A stretch of 15,542 nucleotides of DNA from Candidatus Caldarchaeum sp. (GTDB lineage Archaea > Thermoproteota > Nitrososphaeria_A > Caldarchaeales > Caldarchaeaceae): contig JANXEM010000058.1 of NCBI GenBank assembly GCA_025058435.1, positions 1 to 15,542 of the forward strand, read 5' to 3'. Below the pieces are notes generated by a model. The model saw only the letters and a list, made by a program, of their open reading frames with translations, was not told the DNA's origin and searched no databases. How positions within the stretch are numbered: position 1 is the stretch's first letter; every line of letters begins with the position of its first letter. Position numbers and translations under genes: made by a program. Shown piece after piece: positions 1-5,637 of the stretch.

Positions 1-315
1 TTCAACGGCGTCGGCGACCAACTCGACGCCCAGCCTCGACTTCGGCTGTTTTATCACGGTTCCCCTTACGAAAACAACCGACTCGCTGCTCAATTTCCGG
101 ACAACATCCCTAACCGACTCATCCAGCTCATCCATCCTGAAGACGACCTGACAAACACCTGAAACATCTCTGACAACCACAAACACAAGCTTCCCGAGGT
201 CTCTAACCTCATGCACCCAGCCGAAAACGTTGACATTCCGGCCATCGAACTCCGGAACAACTTCGGCAGCCATCACACGGCCTTTCAAAGCCTCCTTTAT
301 CTTCGGTTCAATCAT
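1..315 (-). CDS. aspS: Aspartyl-tRNA synthetase, N-terminal part (runs off the window edge)
   Basis: Reading the minus strand from the ATG at 315-313 gives 105 residues open to the window edge, so only the N-terminus is present. Around residues 28-60 it shows the OB-fold anticodon-binding pattern of class IIb synthetases, with GWVHEVRDLG followed by a valine-rich strand and RDVSGVCQVVF. This matches archaeal aspartyl-tRNA synthetase N-termini, where the same block reads roughly GWV-EV-DLG-x-F-RD-G-Q. The enzyme charges tRNA-Asp in the cytoplasm; many archaeal forms are non-discriminating and also charge tRNA-Asn, which cannot be judged here because the catalytic domain is missing. A Shine-Dalgarno match AGGTGA at 326-321 overlaps the stop of the upstream gene, 5 nt before the ATG. 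That supports this start and co-translation with the NusA-like gene and alba. AsnRS, which shares the fold, is the main alternative. Confidence 0.85.
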   Translation of the reverse strand, partial: MIEPKIKEALKGRVMAAEVVPEFDGRNVNVFGWVHEVRDLGKLVFVVVRDVSGVCQVVFRMDELDESVRDVVRKLSSESVVFVRGTVIKQPKSRLGVELVADAVE

Positions 316-320
316 AAAGC

Positions 321-326
321 TCACCT
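321..326 (-). promoter_or_regulatory. Shine-Dalgarno site for aspS
   Basis: AGGTGA on the minus strand lies 5 nt before the aspS ATG and includes the TGA stop of the preceding gene. Termination and re-initiation therefore happen at nearly the same place, which supports translational coupling. Confidence 0.6.
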
Positions 327-869
327 AATCGAACGAGCAAAAGGCTGGCGACTCTTCCTCTGAAAATCGAAACTAACCGAAATATTCATCACCTGTTTAA
401 CCACTTCAGAGAGAACGGTCGGCGGAACAGTCAACGCTTTTTCATCGTCGAGCAGAACCCTGTGCTCGGTGGTCTGGTCGGGAAGCCAGACCTTATTTAC
501 CGTCAATACACGCGCCGGCGCCACCAGATTTTGGAGGAAGACGCTCAAATCTTTACGAATCTCCATCAACTTGACCTTCAACCCCGTTTTGCGGGACAAA
601 TCGCTCTGCAGCGTCGACAGAACGCTGGGAGATAGGCTCGATAAACTTTTTTCCAGAAAGAAGATAAACAAAAAACCCGATGTTTTTAGACTTTTGAAAT
701 ATATGAGTGATGAAATTTGGGGGAGTTTTTTCTCCGTTTCGAGGAGGGCGCGCATCGTTTCGAGGTCGTCTTGAGTCAGTTCGCCTTCGCGGAGTTTTCT
801 CTCACATTTGCTGCATAGGACACCGGTTTTCAGGTCGAAGATGCATACTGGGAACTCCAACGCATGCAC
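321..869 (-). CDS. NusA/KH-like RNA-binding protein with N-terminal CxxC
   Basis: A 182-residue basic protein. Near the N-terminus it has a cysteine pair in the context LCSKC plus an isolated earlier cysteine, so a small metal site is possible. The remainder resembles the KH-type repeats annotated as NusA-like in archaea: a strand-helix stretch, GLKVKLMEIRKDLSVFLQNL, then APARVLTVNKVWLPD and a last V-strand motif near residue 165. No clear GxxG nucleic-acid loop is seen, so RNA binding is inferred. It sits between alba and aspS with 21 and 5 nt gaps, in one minus-strand operon. The open frame starts with GTG at 869, immediately after an in-frame TAG. A TTG at 860 has AGGTG six nt upstream and would start the protein at LEFPVC, so the true protein may be 179 residues. 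Coding status is secure; the function is tentative. Confidence 0.7.
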   Translation of the reverse strand: MHALEFPVCIFDLKTGVLCSKCERKLREGELTQDDLETMRALLETEKKLPQISSLIYFKSLKTSGFLFIFFLEKSLSSLSPSVLSTLQSDLSRKTGLKVKLMEIRKDLSVFLQNLVAPARVLTVNKVWLPDQTTEHRVLLDDEKALTVPPTVLSEVVKQVMNISVSFDFQRKSRQPFARSIR

Positions 870-871
870 CT
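867..871 (-). promoter_or_regulatory. Possible Shine-Dalgarno site selecting a TTG start at 860
   Basis: AGGTG on the minus strand is followed by six nt and then TTG at 860-858, in frame with the NusA-like protein. The G-T-G of this site is itself the alternative start codon at 869, so the two choices exclude each other. Confidence 0.4.
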
Positions 872-890
872 AACGGGCATCAGCAGCCCC

Positions 891-1175
891 TCAAGAAGCT
901 CCCAGCACGATCTCGATTGTGCTGACGTTTACTGTGCGGTTCTGCTCGTCAGTTATCTGCTCTGTTCCCAGCCGGATGTCTTTTACGACAAGGTTCGTCA
1001 AGAACCTGTTTTTGACGATTTGAACGACGTCGACGGCCCTGCTGATGGCCTTTCCCCTCGCCTTCACAACGATTTCCTTGGAACCGCTCTGGAAACCCGT
1101 CAGACACGCCAGCACGTAGCTCATCGCCGGTTTCTTACCCACCAAAACCGTTGGAGCAATCTGTTTTTCCGACAT
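891..1175 (-). CDS. alba: Alba (Sac10b family) nucleic-acid-binding chromatin protein
   Basis: A 94-residue protein that matches Alba over its full length. It has the N-terminal [15 protein letters not shown] block (the lysine pair at residues 14-15 is the conserved DNA-contacting position, acetylated in Sulfolobus Alba), then the central [22 protein letters not shown] block and a C-terminal STIEIVL strand. Alba dimers coat DNA and also bind RNA, compacting the chromosome and influencing transcription. The gene is the first of the minus-strand operon alba, NusA-like, aspS. The start is an ATG with a GGTGG stretch about 5-10 nt upstream that could serve as a weak ribosome site. An AT-rich box at 1224-1216 is placed suitably for a promoter. 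The length is typical of the family, and nothing looks truncated. Confidence 0.97.
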   Translation of the reverse strand: MSEKQIAPTVLVGKKPAMSYVLACLTGFQSGSKEIVVKARGKAISRAVDVVQIVKNRFLTNLVVKDIRLGTEQITDEQNRTVNVSTIEIVLGAS

Positions 1176-1215
1176 CTCTCGACCACCGTTACAACTTGCC
1201 TATACGCTTGAGTTC

Positions 1216-1224
1216 AATAAATAG
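1216..1224 (-). promoter_or_regulatory. Probable TATA box of the alba operon (divergent with rpl40e)
   Basis: CTATTTATT on the minus strand lies about 40-50 nt before the alba ATG, which predicts a transcription start near 1194 and a leader of about 20 nt. The same AT-rich block read on the plus strand (AATAAATAG) could serve rpl40e, whose ATG is at 1267; a TATAAATA at 1260-1267 lies too close to that start to act as its TATA box. Confidence 0.45.
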
Positions 1225-1266
1225 ATTATCTACCGGTTTCGACCAGAGACTTACACACCTATAAAT

Positions 1267-1452
1267 ATGTCTGAACTGCCCAAAACCCGTATGCCCATCA
1301 GAGACCCAGCCCTACTGCAACTCGCACAAAGCCGACGACTGCTGGTCAAAATCTGCAGAGACTGCGGCGCACGCAACGCCAAAACCGCCGTCAAATGCAG
1401 AAAATGCCGAAGCTACAACCTCAGATGGAAAAGAAGGGAAATCAAACGATAA
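1267..1452 (+). CDS. rpl40e: Large ribosomal subunit protein eL40 (L40e)
   Basis: A 61-residue basic protein with the complete archaeal L40e pattern: an N-terminal segment MPIRDPALLQLAQSRRLLVK, a zinc finger of two CxxC pairs (CRDCGARN and CRKCRSYNLR), and a basic tail. It is a structural protein of the 50S subunit; in eukaryotes the homologue is made as a ubiquitin fusion, whereas archaea encode it alone, as here. It is divergent from alba across a 91-nt gap and is followed 34 nt later by tRNA-Val. No good Shine-Dalgarno match precedes the ATG, so a short or absent leader is possible. Homologues often begin at about MPI, so the Met at residue 10 is an alternative start, but the ATG at 1267 gives a sensible protein. 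Confidence 0.95.
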   Translation: MSELPKTRMPIRDPALLQLAQSRRLLVKICRDCGARNAKTAVKCRKCRSYNLRWKRREIKR

Positions 1453-1464
1453 AAAAATAAAATC
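1450..1464 (+). promoter_or_regulatory. A/T-rich element upstream of tRNA-Val
   Basis: A run of A with one T, beginning inside the rpl40e stop codon, lies 23-37 nt before the tRNA 5' end. That is the usual distance of an archaeal TATA element. Its low complexity makes the call tentative. Confidence 0.35.
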
Positions 1465-1486
1465 AAGGACGTTTGTGGGGCCGTTG

Positions 1487-1560
1487 GGGCCGGTGGTCTA
1501 GCGTGGTAGGACGCTGCCCTTACGAGGCAGAGGTCGGCGGTTCAAGTCCGCCCCGGCCCA
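1487..1560 (+). tRNA. tRNA-Val, anticodon UAC
   Basis: A full cloverleaf of 74 nt can be folded by eye. The acceptor stem pairs GGGCCGG with CCGGCCC, and the D stem pairs GTCT with GGAC. The anticodon stem pairs CTGCC with GGCAG around the loop CTTACGA, giving anticodon TAC (UAC, valine GTA/GTG codons). A five-base variable loop precedes a T arm of GGCGG-TTCAAGT-CCGCC. The discriminator is A, and no 3' CCA is encoded, as is common in archaea. There is no intron in the anticodon loop. It lies between rpl40e and the priS operon on the same strand. Confidence 0.97.
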
Positions 1561-1582
1561 TGTTGCGTCGGCTGCCGGTTAT

Positions 1583-1592
1583 GTTTAATATT
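1583..1592 (+). promoter_or_regulatory. Probable TATA box of the primase operon
   Basis: GTTTAATATT is centred about 32 nt before the ATG of the small membrane ORF at 1620. This spacing predicts a transcript starting only a few nt before that ATG, so the first message of the operon would be nearly leaderless. Confidence 0.5.
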
Positions 1593-1619
1593 GGGCTGGG
1601 GATGTGGATGGTGGTTGTC

Positions 1620-1736
1620 ATGACTGTTGAGCAGTTTGTTGACCTGTTGTTCGCCGGCTCCTACTGGCTGGTCATAGCTGGGTTTGTGATGGTCGCCCTC
1701 TACGCCGTCTACAGTCGTTTGAGAGGCGGGGAATGA
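1620..1736 (+). CDS. Small single-pass membrane protein upstream of priS (hypothetical)
   Basis: A 38-residue ORF from ATG at 1620: a short acidic N-terminus (MTVEQF), one hydrophobic helix of about 20 residues (SYWLVIAGFVMVALYAVYS) and a basic tail (RLRGGE). This is the layout of a one-helix membrane protein with the C-terminus inside. I do not recognise a family. Three features support it as a gene: a TATA-like box at the right distance for a nearly leaderless start, an ATGA overlap of its stop with the priS start at 1733, and codon use like its neighbours. The frame is also open upstream through the tRNA, but that extension cannot be protein. It may encode a real small protein or a leader ORF that couples translation into priS. 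Confidence 0.5.
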   Translation: MTVEQFVDLLFAGSYWLVIAGFVMVALYAVYSRLRGGE

Positions 1737-2968
1737 GTTTCAGAAAACCGACTGACGCCATATTCGTCCAGCATTTCTTCAGACGATACTACGAAAAGGA
1801 ATATGCGGACGTTTTTGTGCCGTCGGATTTTGAGAAAAGGGAGTTCGGCTACACACCGTTTGGACAGAAAATCATGGTGCGCCACCTGTCTTTCAAGAGT
1901 TTCGAAGACCTTCACAAAACCCTCGTGAGGGAAGCGCCTTTACACGTGTACCGTTCTGCGGCCATTTACCAGTATCCGCAGGCGCCTATGGAGGAAAAAG
2001 GCTGGCTTGGCGGTGAGCTGATTTTCGACATCGACGCCGACCATCTCGACACCGGATGCAAGCAAGCCCATGACTATCTGTTATGCAGTTCATGTAGGCG
2101 GAAAGTAGTCGAGAAATCGTCGAAATGTCCGGATTGCGGGGGACATGTTCTCGAAGTTCGTATGGTCTGCGACACGTGTCTGGACCATACCAAGAGGGAG
2201 ATGCAGAAGCTCATCGATTTCATCGAAACCGACCTTGGGCTCGATGGTTTAACGCTGAGTTTTTCGGGGAACCGTGGGTACCATCTGTCGGTTTCGTCGA
2301 AGGAAGTGCTGGAGCTCGGCCGGGCGGAAAGACAGGAAATCGTCGACTACGTCATGGGCAACCACATCGACCTGAGAATGCATGGATTATTTGGTGGAAC
2401 CGATGCTTTCCTACCCGGGTATTCTGACCCCGGATGGAGAGGCCGGGTTGCAAGAGAAACCAAAAAAATATTGGATAGTTTGTCCGACCGTCGGAATTCA
2501 GTTTACGAAAGGTTGGAGAAAACCCTCGGAGCGAAATCTCTCGCAGAGCTGGAGGCGATGAGTTCCTACTGGGCCGCCAGACCTCGATGGGATTTGCTCG
2601 CCACCGGCAGACGTGCAAAACAACTGATGTCCTTGACCGCCGTCGCGGTTGAAAATTCGATTTCACATGTCGACACCGTCGTGACAACCGACATACACCG
2701 ACTGCTACGGCTCGCAGACACTCTCAACGGAAAGACCGGCCTCAAAGCCGCCGTCATAAAACCCGGAGGACTTGAAGACTTCAACCCTTTGAACGAAGCC
2801 GTCGCAATACCAGAACATCCCACGATCAACCTCCGAGTCATTCATTCACCCCAGTTTATGCTCGGAGGAAACGTTTTCGGGCCCTACGAAAACGAAGTGG
2901 TGAAGCTTCCGGCCTACGCCGGAGTTTATCTGATGTGTAAAGGCCTCGGCACGCTGGCAAATGATTAA
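1733..2968 (+). CDS. priS: DNA primase small (catalytic) subunit PriS
   Basis: A 411-residue archaeo-eukaryotic primase catalytic subunit. It makes the RNA/DNA primers for replication together with PriL, which is not in this window. Catalytic motifs are intact: the DxD pair D99/D101 in ELIFDIDADH, the nucleotide-binding SGNRGYH at 178-184, and the third aspartate D320 with H322/R323 in VTTDIHRLLRL, followed by LNGKTGL. Between the DxD and SGNRGYH motifs lies a cysteine-rich stretch with C109 and three CxxC pairs (118/121, 132/135, 146/149), wide enough for a zinc ribbon and possibly a second site. Its ATG overlaps the stop of the small membrane ORF, and its own stop overlaps or adjoins the GINS gene. 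The cluster is therefore a replication unit, as priS-gins pairs are in many archaea. Confidence 0.97.
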   Translation: MSFRKPTDAIFVQHFFRRYYEKEYADVFVPSDFEKREFGYTPFGQKIMVRHLSFKSFEDLHKTLVREAPLHVYRSAAIYQYPQAPMEEKGWLGGELIFDIDADHLDTGCKQAHDYLLCSSCRRKVVEKSSKCPDCGGHVLEVRMVCDTCLDHTKREMQKLIDFIETDLGLDGLTLSFSGNRGYHLSVSSKEVLELGRAERQEIVDYVMGNHIDLRMHGLFGGTDAFLPGYSDPGWRGRVARETKKILDSLSDRRNSVYERLEKTLGAKSLAELEAMSSYWAARPRWDLLATGRRAKQLMSLTAVAVENSISHVDTVVTTDIHRLLRLADTLNGKTGLKAAVIKPGGLEDFNPLNEAVAIPEHPTINLRVIHSPQFMLGGNVFGPYENEVVKLPAYAGVYLMCKGLGTLAND

Positions 2969-3545
2969 AACGTGGAGCCGGTCAGGTGAGGCGGAGATGG
3001 AGGAGGCCTACGAAAAATTGCTTGAACTCTGGAACGCCGAAAGGGTGAACAACGAGCTACAGCAGATACCGGAACAGTTTTTTGAAGAGCTGTCCAACTA
3101 CATGGGCCATCTCCGCCGGCAGATACGGCTTAGCGAAAAAGATTCCCCCAACACACACCTCAAAAACGCCGAGCTCGAAATGATAGCGAAGCTCCTCGAA
3201 TCCCTTCTAAGGCTTAGGCTGAGGAAAATCATCGAAGCCGCCTTCAAGCAAACACCGGCGGAAAACATGCTACCGTTCGAGAAAAAAACCCACAGCTACA
3301 TCATCCGAGCCCTTTCCCACCACGAAACAAAAATCAGAAACAGCTCGGCCAGTCCGAAATCCCTGCTCGCCGAGGAAGAGGAGAAATTGGAAGTCGTCGT
3401 CTTCCTGAAAGATTTTCCAAAATTCGTCGGCGAAGACCTCCGCGGCTACGGGCCGTTCAAAGAAGGAGACGTCGCCACAATCTATTACGCAAACGCACAA
3501 GCATTAGCGCAGAAAAAAATCGTCAGGCTTGTCAAGCTAATCTAA
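2961..3545 (+). CDS. GINS complex subunit, Gins51 (Sld5/Psf1) type
   Basis: A 194-residue protein with an alpha-helical N-terminal domain (YEKLLELWNAERVNNELQ onward) and a C-terminal beta domain (VVVFLKDFPKFVGEDLRGYG, then PFKEGDVATIYYANAQALA). The order A-domain then B-domain is that of Sld5/Psf1, hence Gins51; Gins23 has the reverse order. GINS tethers MCM helicase, the Cdc45/GAN-like protein and primase at the fork, consistent with its place directly after priS. The frame opens with ATG at 2961, overlapping the priS stop. A Met at residue 13 (2997) has AGGTGAGG at 2984-2991 only 5 nt upstream and begins MEEAYEKLLEL, as GINS proteins usually do. I prefer 2997, which gives 182 residues. The 3' end overlaps the convergent kinase gene by 9 nt. 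Confidence 0.9.
   Translation: MIKTWSRSGEAEMEEAYEKLLELWNAERVNNELQQIPEQFFEELSNYMGHLRRQIRLSEKDSPNTHLKNAELEMIAKLLESLLRLRLRKIIEAAFKQTPAENMLPFEKKTHSYIIRALSHHETKIRNSSASPKSLLAEEEEKLEVVVFLKDFPKFVGEDLRGYGPFKEGDVATIYYANAQALAQKKIVRLVKLI
2984..2991 (+). promoter_or_regulatory. Shine-Dalgarno site pointing to the internal ATG of the GINS gene
   Basis: AGGTGAGG, complementary to the archaeal 16S 3' end over AGGTGA, lies 5 nt before the ATG at 2997. It favours 2997 over the ATG at 2961, which has no such site. Confidence 0.6.
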
Positions 3546-4694
3546 CTGCAGGATTTCATCGCCCTCAATCGACAGAACAACCTTACTCAACAAAATTCTT
3601 TGGACGTTAGCTTCGACCGACGAAAGCAGTCTGTGAACATTTCTTTCTCGGTTCATTCCGAGATACAGCCCCAACCCTCTGTACGTGTTTTGGGCGTCGT
3701 AGATGTATGCGAGCAATCCGATTTTCCTTTTGGCCATCGTTGATTCTGGGTCGACGTCGGCTTCCGGTTTGATTCCCAACGGCTCCGCGACAGACTTGGC
3801 CGCTTCCTCCAAAAGCGAAGAGGCGTCGGTTTTTCTGCAGATTGTTTGTATATTTGCCCAAGTAGCCGGCACAAGTTTGAGAGAAGGTTTTCCGAGGAAT
3901 TTTCTATACAGCCATTCCCGGGTTTTTTTACGTTCAGAGTGGTCACGTTGTTTAACATAGGAGGACGTGGGCAAGCTCATGACCCGGATTTCCGCCTGCG
4001 TCAAAGCGTTCCTCAACGCATCCTGCTCATCCCCCAACACAACCGCCGACGAACACTTCATAATCTTCAACAACAGCGTCTTGTGGGACAAAGCCAGAGC
4101 ACCGTCCACCCAGCCGTCAACATCCACGACGACACAAACATCTTCCGGAATATTTCGAACAAAAGCCTCGGCGGCTTCAGCCACCGCCGTCGCACATGAT
4201 GCCGCCGACGTGGAGCCGGCTGGTATCTGTATGAAGGGCCTCAACGTAAACAGGTCGTGAACGGGTTCATGTAAAACAGCGGCCCCGACAACGGTCGGTG
4301 GGGTGAAGTAGGATTGGCCTGGGTCGAGGCTGGCGACGACGCATCTGCCGTGCTTTTGGACGAGGACGTTGGCGGCGTAGGTGGTGAATGATGTTTTGCC
4401 GCTGTCGACCGGCCCGCAGACTGCTATCACTTTCTCGTCGGCAAGCTGTTCAACCGTCTCCTGCCAGCCCTTGACCGTGCTTCCCGATTCAACGACCGGC
4501 GGAATCGATTCCGAGCCGAGGTTGACTTCAACTTTCGAATCTTGCTCCGCGTACAACGGATACCTCCTCCAAGGCCGTAGAACGTAGCTTCTCCCCTTGA
4601 CGAGCCTGCATCCATAAATCGAGACAGCTCCTTGGACGACTTTCACGGCCGCAGGCCCGTCGACCAAAAGGGTCTTATCCGCCGGCAAGTCCAA
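3537..4694 (-). CDS. Polynucleotide 5'-hydroxyl kinase, Clp1/Grc3 family
   Basis: A 385-residue protein of the Clp1/Grc3/NOL9 family, which phosphorylates 5'-hydroxyl ends of RNA or DNA; archaeal members are active kinases, while eukaryotic ones act in tRNA splicing, 3' processing and rRNA maturation. An N-terminal beta domain (to about residue 65, with VSIYGCRLVKGRSYVL and PWRRYPLY) precedes the P-loop domain. Walker A is CGPVDSGKTSF with K100 and T101, DPGQSYFTPP at 124-133 follows it, and VVVDVDGWV at 188-196 matches the Walker B/NTxGW region. A C-terminal domain of about 120 residues follows. The start is TTG at 4694 with GAGG nine nt upstream; no better start is seen. It lies 3 nt after the RNase H-fold gene, so the two are surely co-transcribed. 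The 3' end overlaps the convergent GINS gene. Confidence 0.9.
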   Translation of the reverse strand: MDLPADKTLLVDGPAAVKVVQGAVSIYGCRLVKGRSYVLRPWRRYPLYAEQDSKVEVNLGSESIPPVVESGSTVKGWQETVEQLADEKVIAVCGPVDSGKTSFTTYAANVLVQKHGRCVVASLDPGQSYFTPPTVVGAAVLHEPVHDLFTLRPFIQIPAGSTSAASCATAVAEAAEAFVRNIPEDVCVVVDVDGWVDGALALSHKTLLLKIMKCSSAVVLGDEQDALRNALTQAEIRVMSLPTSSYVKQRDHSERKKTREWLYRKFLGKPSLKLVPATWANIQTICRKTDASSLLEEAAKSVAEPLGIKPEADVDPESTMAKRKIGLLAYIYDAQNTYRGLGLYLGMNRERNVHRLLSSVEANVQRILLSKVVLSIEGDEILQLD

Positions 4695-4697
4695 AGT

Positions 4698-5327
4698 TCA
4701 CAGCCTCTTCCGCGTTCTCCTCATAGTCGAAATTATTGCGGCCGCTATTTCGTCCTTTCCGCCCGCGAGACGTGAAGAATTTTTTTCAGGAAGTGTTTTG
4801 ACCATGTCTCGGGTGAGTTCTGGAATTTTTGATGTCAGATGTTGAATGAGTTTTTCTCGGAAAACTGGAGCCCCTTCTCCGACGTAGACAAGTTTTTCGG
4901 AGTTTGGGTGGTTTTTGAAAAAGTTGGCCACGTTCTCCGTCAGAGCTGTATGGTCGAAGAAGGTTTCGGTTCTGAGCAGGATTTCGTCGGCGAAATACGC
5001 CGCCCCCGTCGTCTTGCCCGGGTCGATGACAACAACCGCCTTCGCCACGTCCTGTTTGCCGTAACCCGTTTCCAAAGCTTTGTCAACCGCGGATGAGGGG
5101 TCCGTCTCGGGGTCGACCGAAACTGTTTTCCTGCCGCGAGGCTGTTGTTCGCCTTGCTTCACTATGACTGCGTCGGTTGAAAGCGGCACGTCACCGATTT
5201 CTCCGAATTGTTTTACTTCTAGCCCCCTTTTCCGGGCTTCGTCGACGATTTTCTTCCCGAAACGTGGGTCATAGGTCACTACGGCGAGTTTGAACCTTTT
5301 TCTATCGGCCTCGATGCGGCTGGGCAT
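4698..5327 (-). CDS. Uncharacterised RNase H-fold (RuvC/YqgF-like) protein
   Basis: A 209-residue protein I cannot assign to a named family. The first 95 residues look like a small alpha/beta domain (KLAVVTYDPRFG, a lysine-rich helix, then TDAVIVKQGEQ). From residue 97 the pattern is that of an RNase H fold in RuvC/YqgF-type proteins: VVVIDPGKTTGAAYF with D102 after the first strand, a second acidic residue E151 in LVYVGEG, and a C-terminal helix GGKDEIAAAII with D192/E193, resembling the RuvC ending DALALA. The three acidic positions expected for two-metal catalysis are therefore present, which suggests a nuclease acting on structured nucleic acid; that activity is inference. A non-catalytic member is possible. 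It is the first gene of a two-gene operon with the polynucleotide kinase and diverges from elf1. ATG at 5327 has no Shine-Dalgarno match, so a leaderless message is likely. Confidence 0.75.
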   Translation of the reverse strand: MPSRIEADRKRFKLAVVTYDPRFGKKIVDEARKRGLEVKQFGEIGDVPLSTDAVIVKQGEQQPRGRKTVSVDPETDPSSAVDKALETGYGKQDVAKAVVVIDPGKTTGAAYFADEILLRTETFFDHTALTENVANFFKNHPNSEKLVYVGEGAPVFREKLIQHLTSKIPELTRDMVKTLPEKNSSRLAGGKDEIAAAIISTMRRTRKRL

Positions 5328-5335
5328 TTTTCAAT

Positions 5336-5347
5336 CGGGTTTAAATG
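5336..5347 (+). promoter_or_regulatory. Probable TATA element of elf1 in a 52-nt divergent promoter region
   Basis: GGGTTTAAATGC lies about 33-44 nt before the elf1 ATG at 5380, predicting a short leader of roughly 10-15 nt. A second AT-rich stretch at 5354-5367, read on the minus strand, lies about 27-40 nt before the ATG at 5327 and could be the box for the opposite operon. Confidence 0.4.
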
Positions 5348-5379
5348 CATCGTCTATGTTAAGTTTTACTTGAAAAACG

Positions 5380-5637
5380 ATGGGTAGAAAGCGGCGGAAG
5401 ATTATAAAGAAGACGGCCCGGCCTTTTCCCAACGTGTATTCCTGCCCTCTCTGCGGAGCCGTCGCCGTCACGGTTGTCCATGAAAAAGGAAGCGAAATAG
5501 CCTCGGTCACGTGCGGAAACTGCAGAACATCGGCTGAAGTCCCTTGGTATCCAGCCTACAGCAACGTCGACGCATACACCAAATGGTATGATTTGGTAAC
5601 CAGAGGAGAGAAGCCTGTTGAAGCGGGGGAGGGTTGA
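5380..5637 (+). CDS. elf1: Transcription elongation factor Elf1
   Basis: An 85-residue protein of the Elf1 family, which in eukaryotes binds RNA polymerase II on the elongation path and through nucleosomes. The family hallmarks are visible: a basic N-terminal tail (MGRKRRKIIKKTARPFP), a four-cysteine zinc ribbon C22-C25 / C45-C48 in YSCPLCG and VTCGNC, and a C-terminal NVDAYTKWYDLV segment matching the conserved D-xY-xxF/W-xD helix. Among archaea it is known mainly from TACK lineages, which agrees with the other taxonomic signs here. It is the first gene of a pair with the lipid synthase, whose TTG start lies 20 nt inside elf1. The acidic tail GEKPVEAGEG is encoded within that overlap. Confidence 0.93.
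   Translation: MGRKRRKIIKKTARPFPNVYSCPLCGAVAVTVVHEKGSEIASVTCGNCRTSAEVPWYPAYSNVDAYTKWYDLVTRGEKPVEAGEG
5603..5608 (+). promoter_or_regulatory. Shine-Dalgarno site for the TTG start of the lipid synthase
   Basis: GAGGAG inside the elf1 coding region lies nine nt before TTG at 5618. No ATG or GTG is available between there and the first conserved residues, so this site decides the start. Confidence 0.6.

Noticed and set aside
1450..1464. A-rich run considered as a terminator for rpl40e
   Set aside because: Archaeal intrinsic termination uses T runs on the coding strand. This run is A on the coding strand and is better placed as a tRNA promoter element.
1473..1619. Open frame running through tRNA-Val into the small membrane ORF
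   Set aside because: It overlaps the full tRNA cloverleaf, so it cannot be a real N-terminus. Only the part from ATG 1620 is kept.
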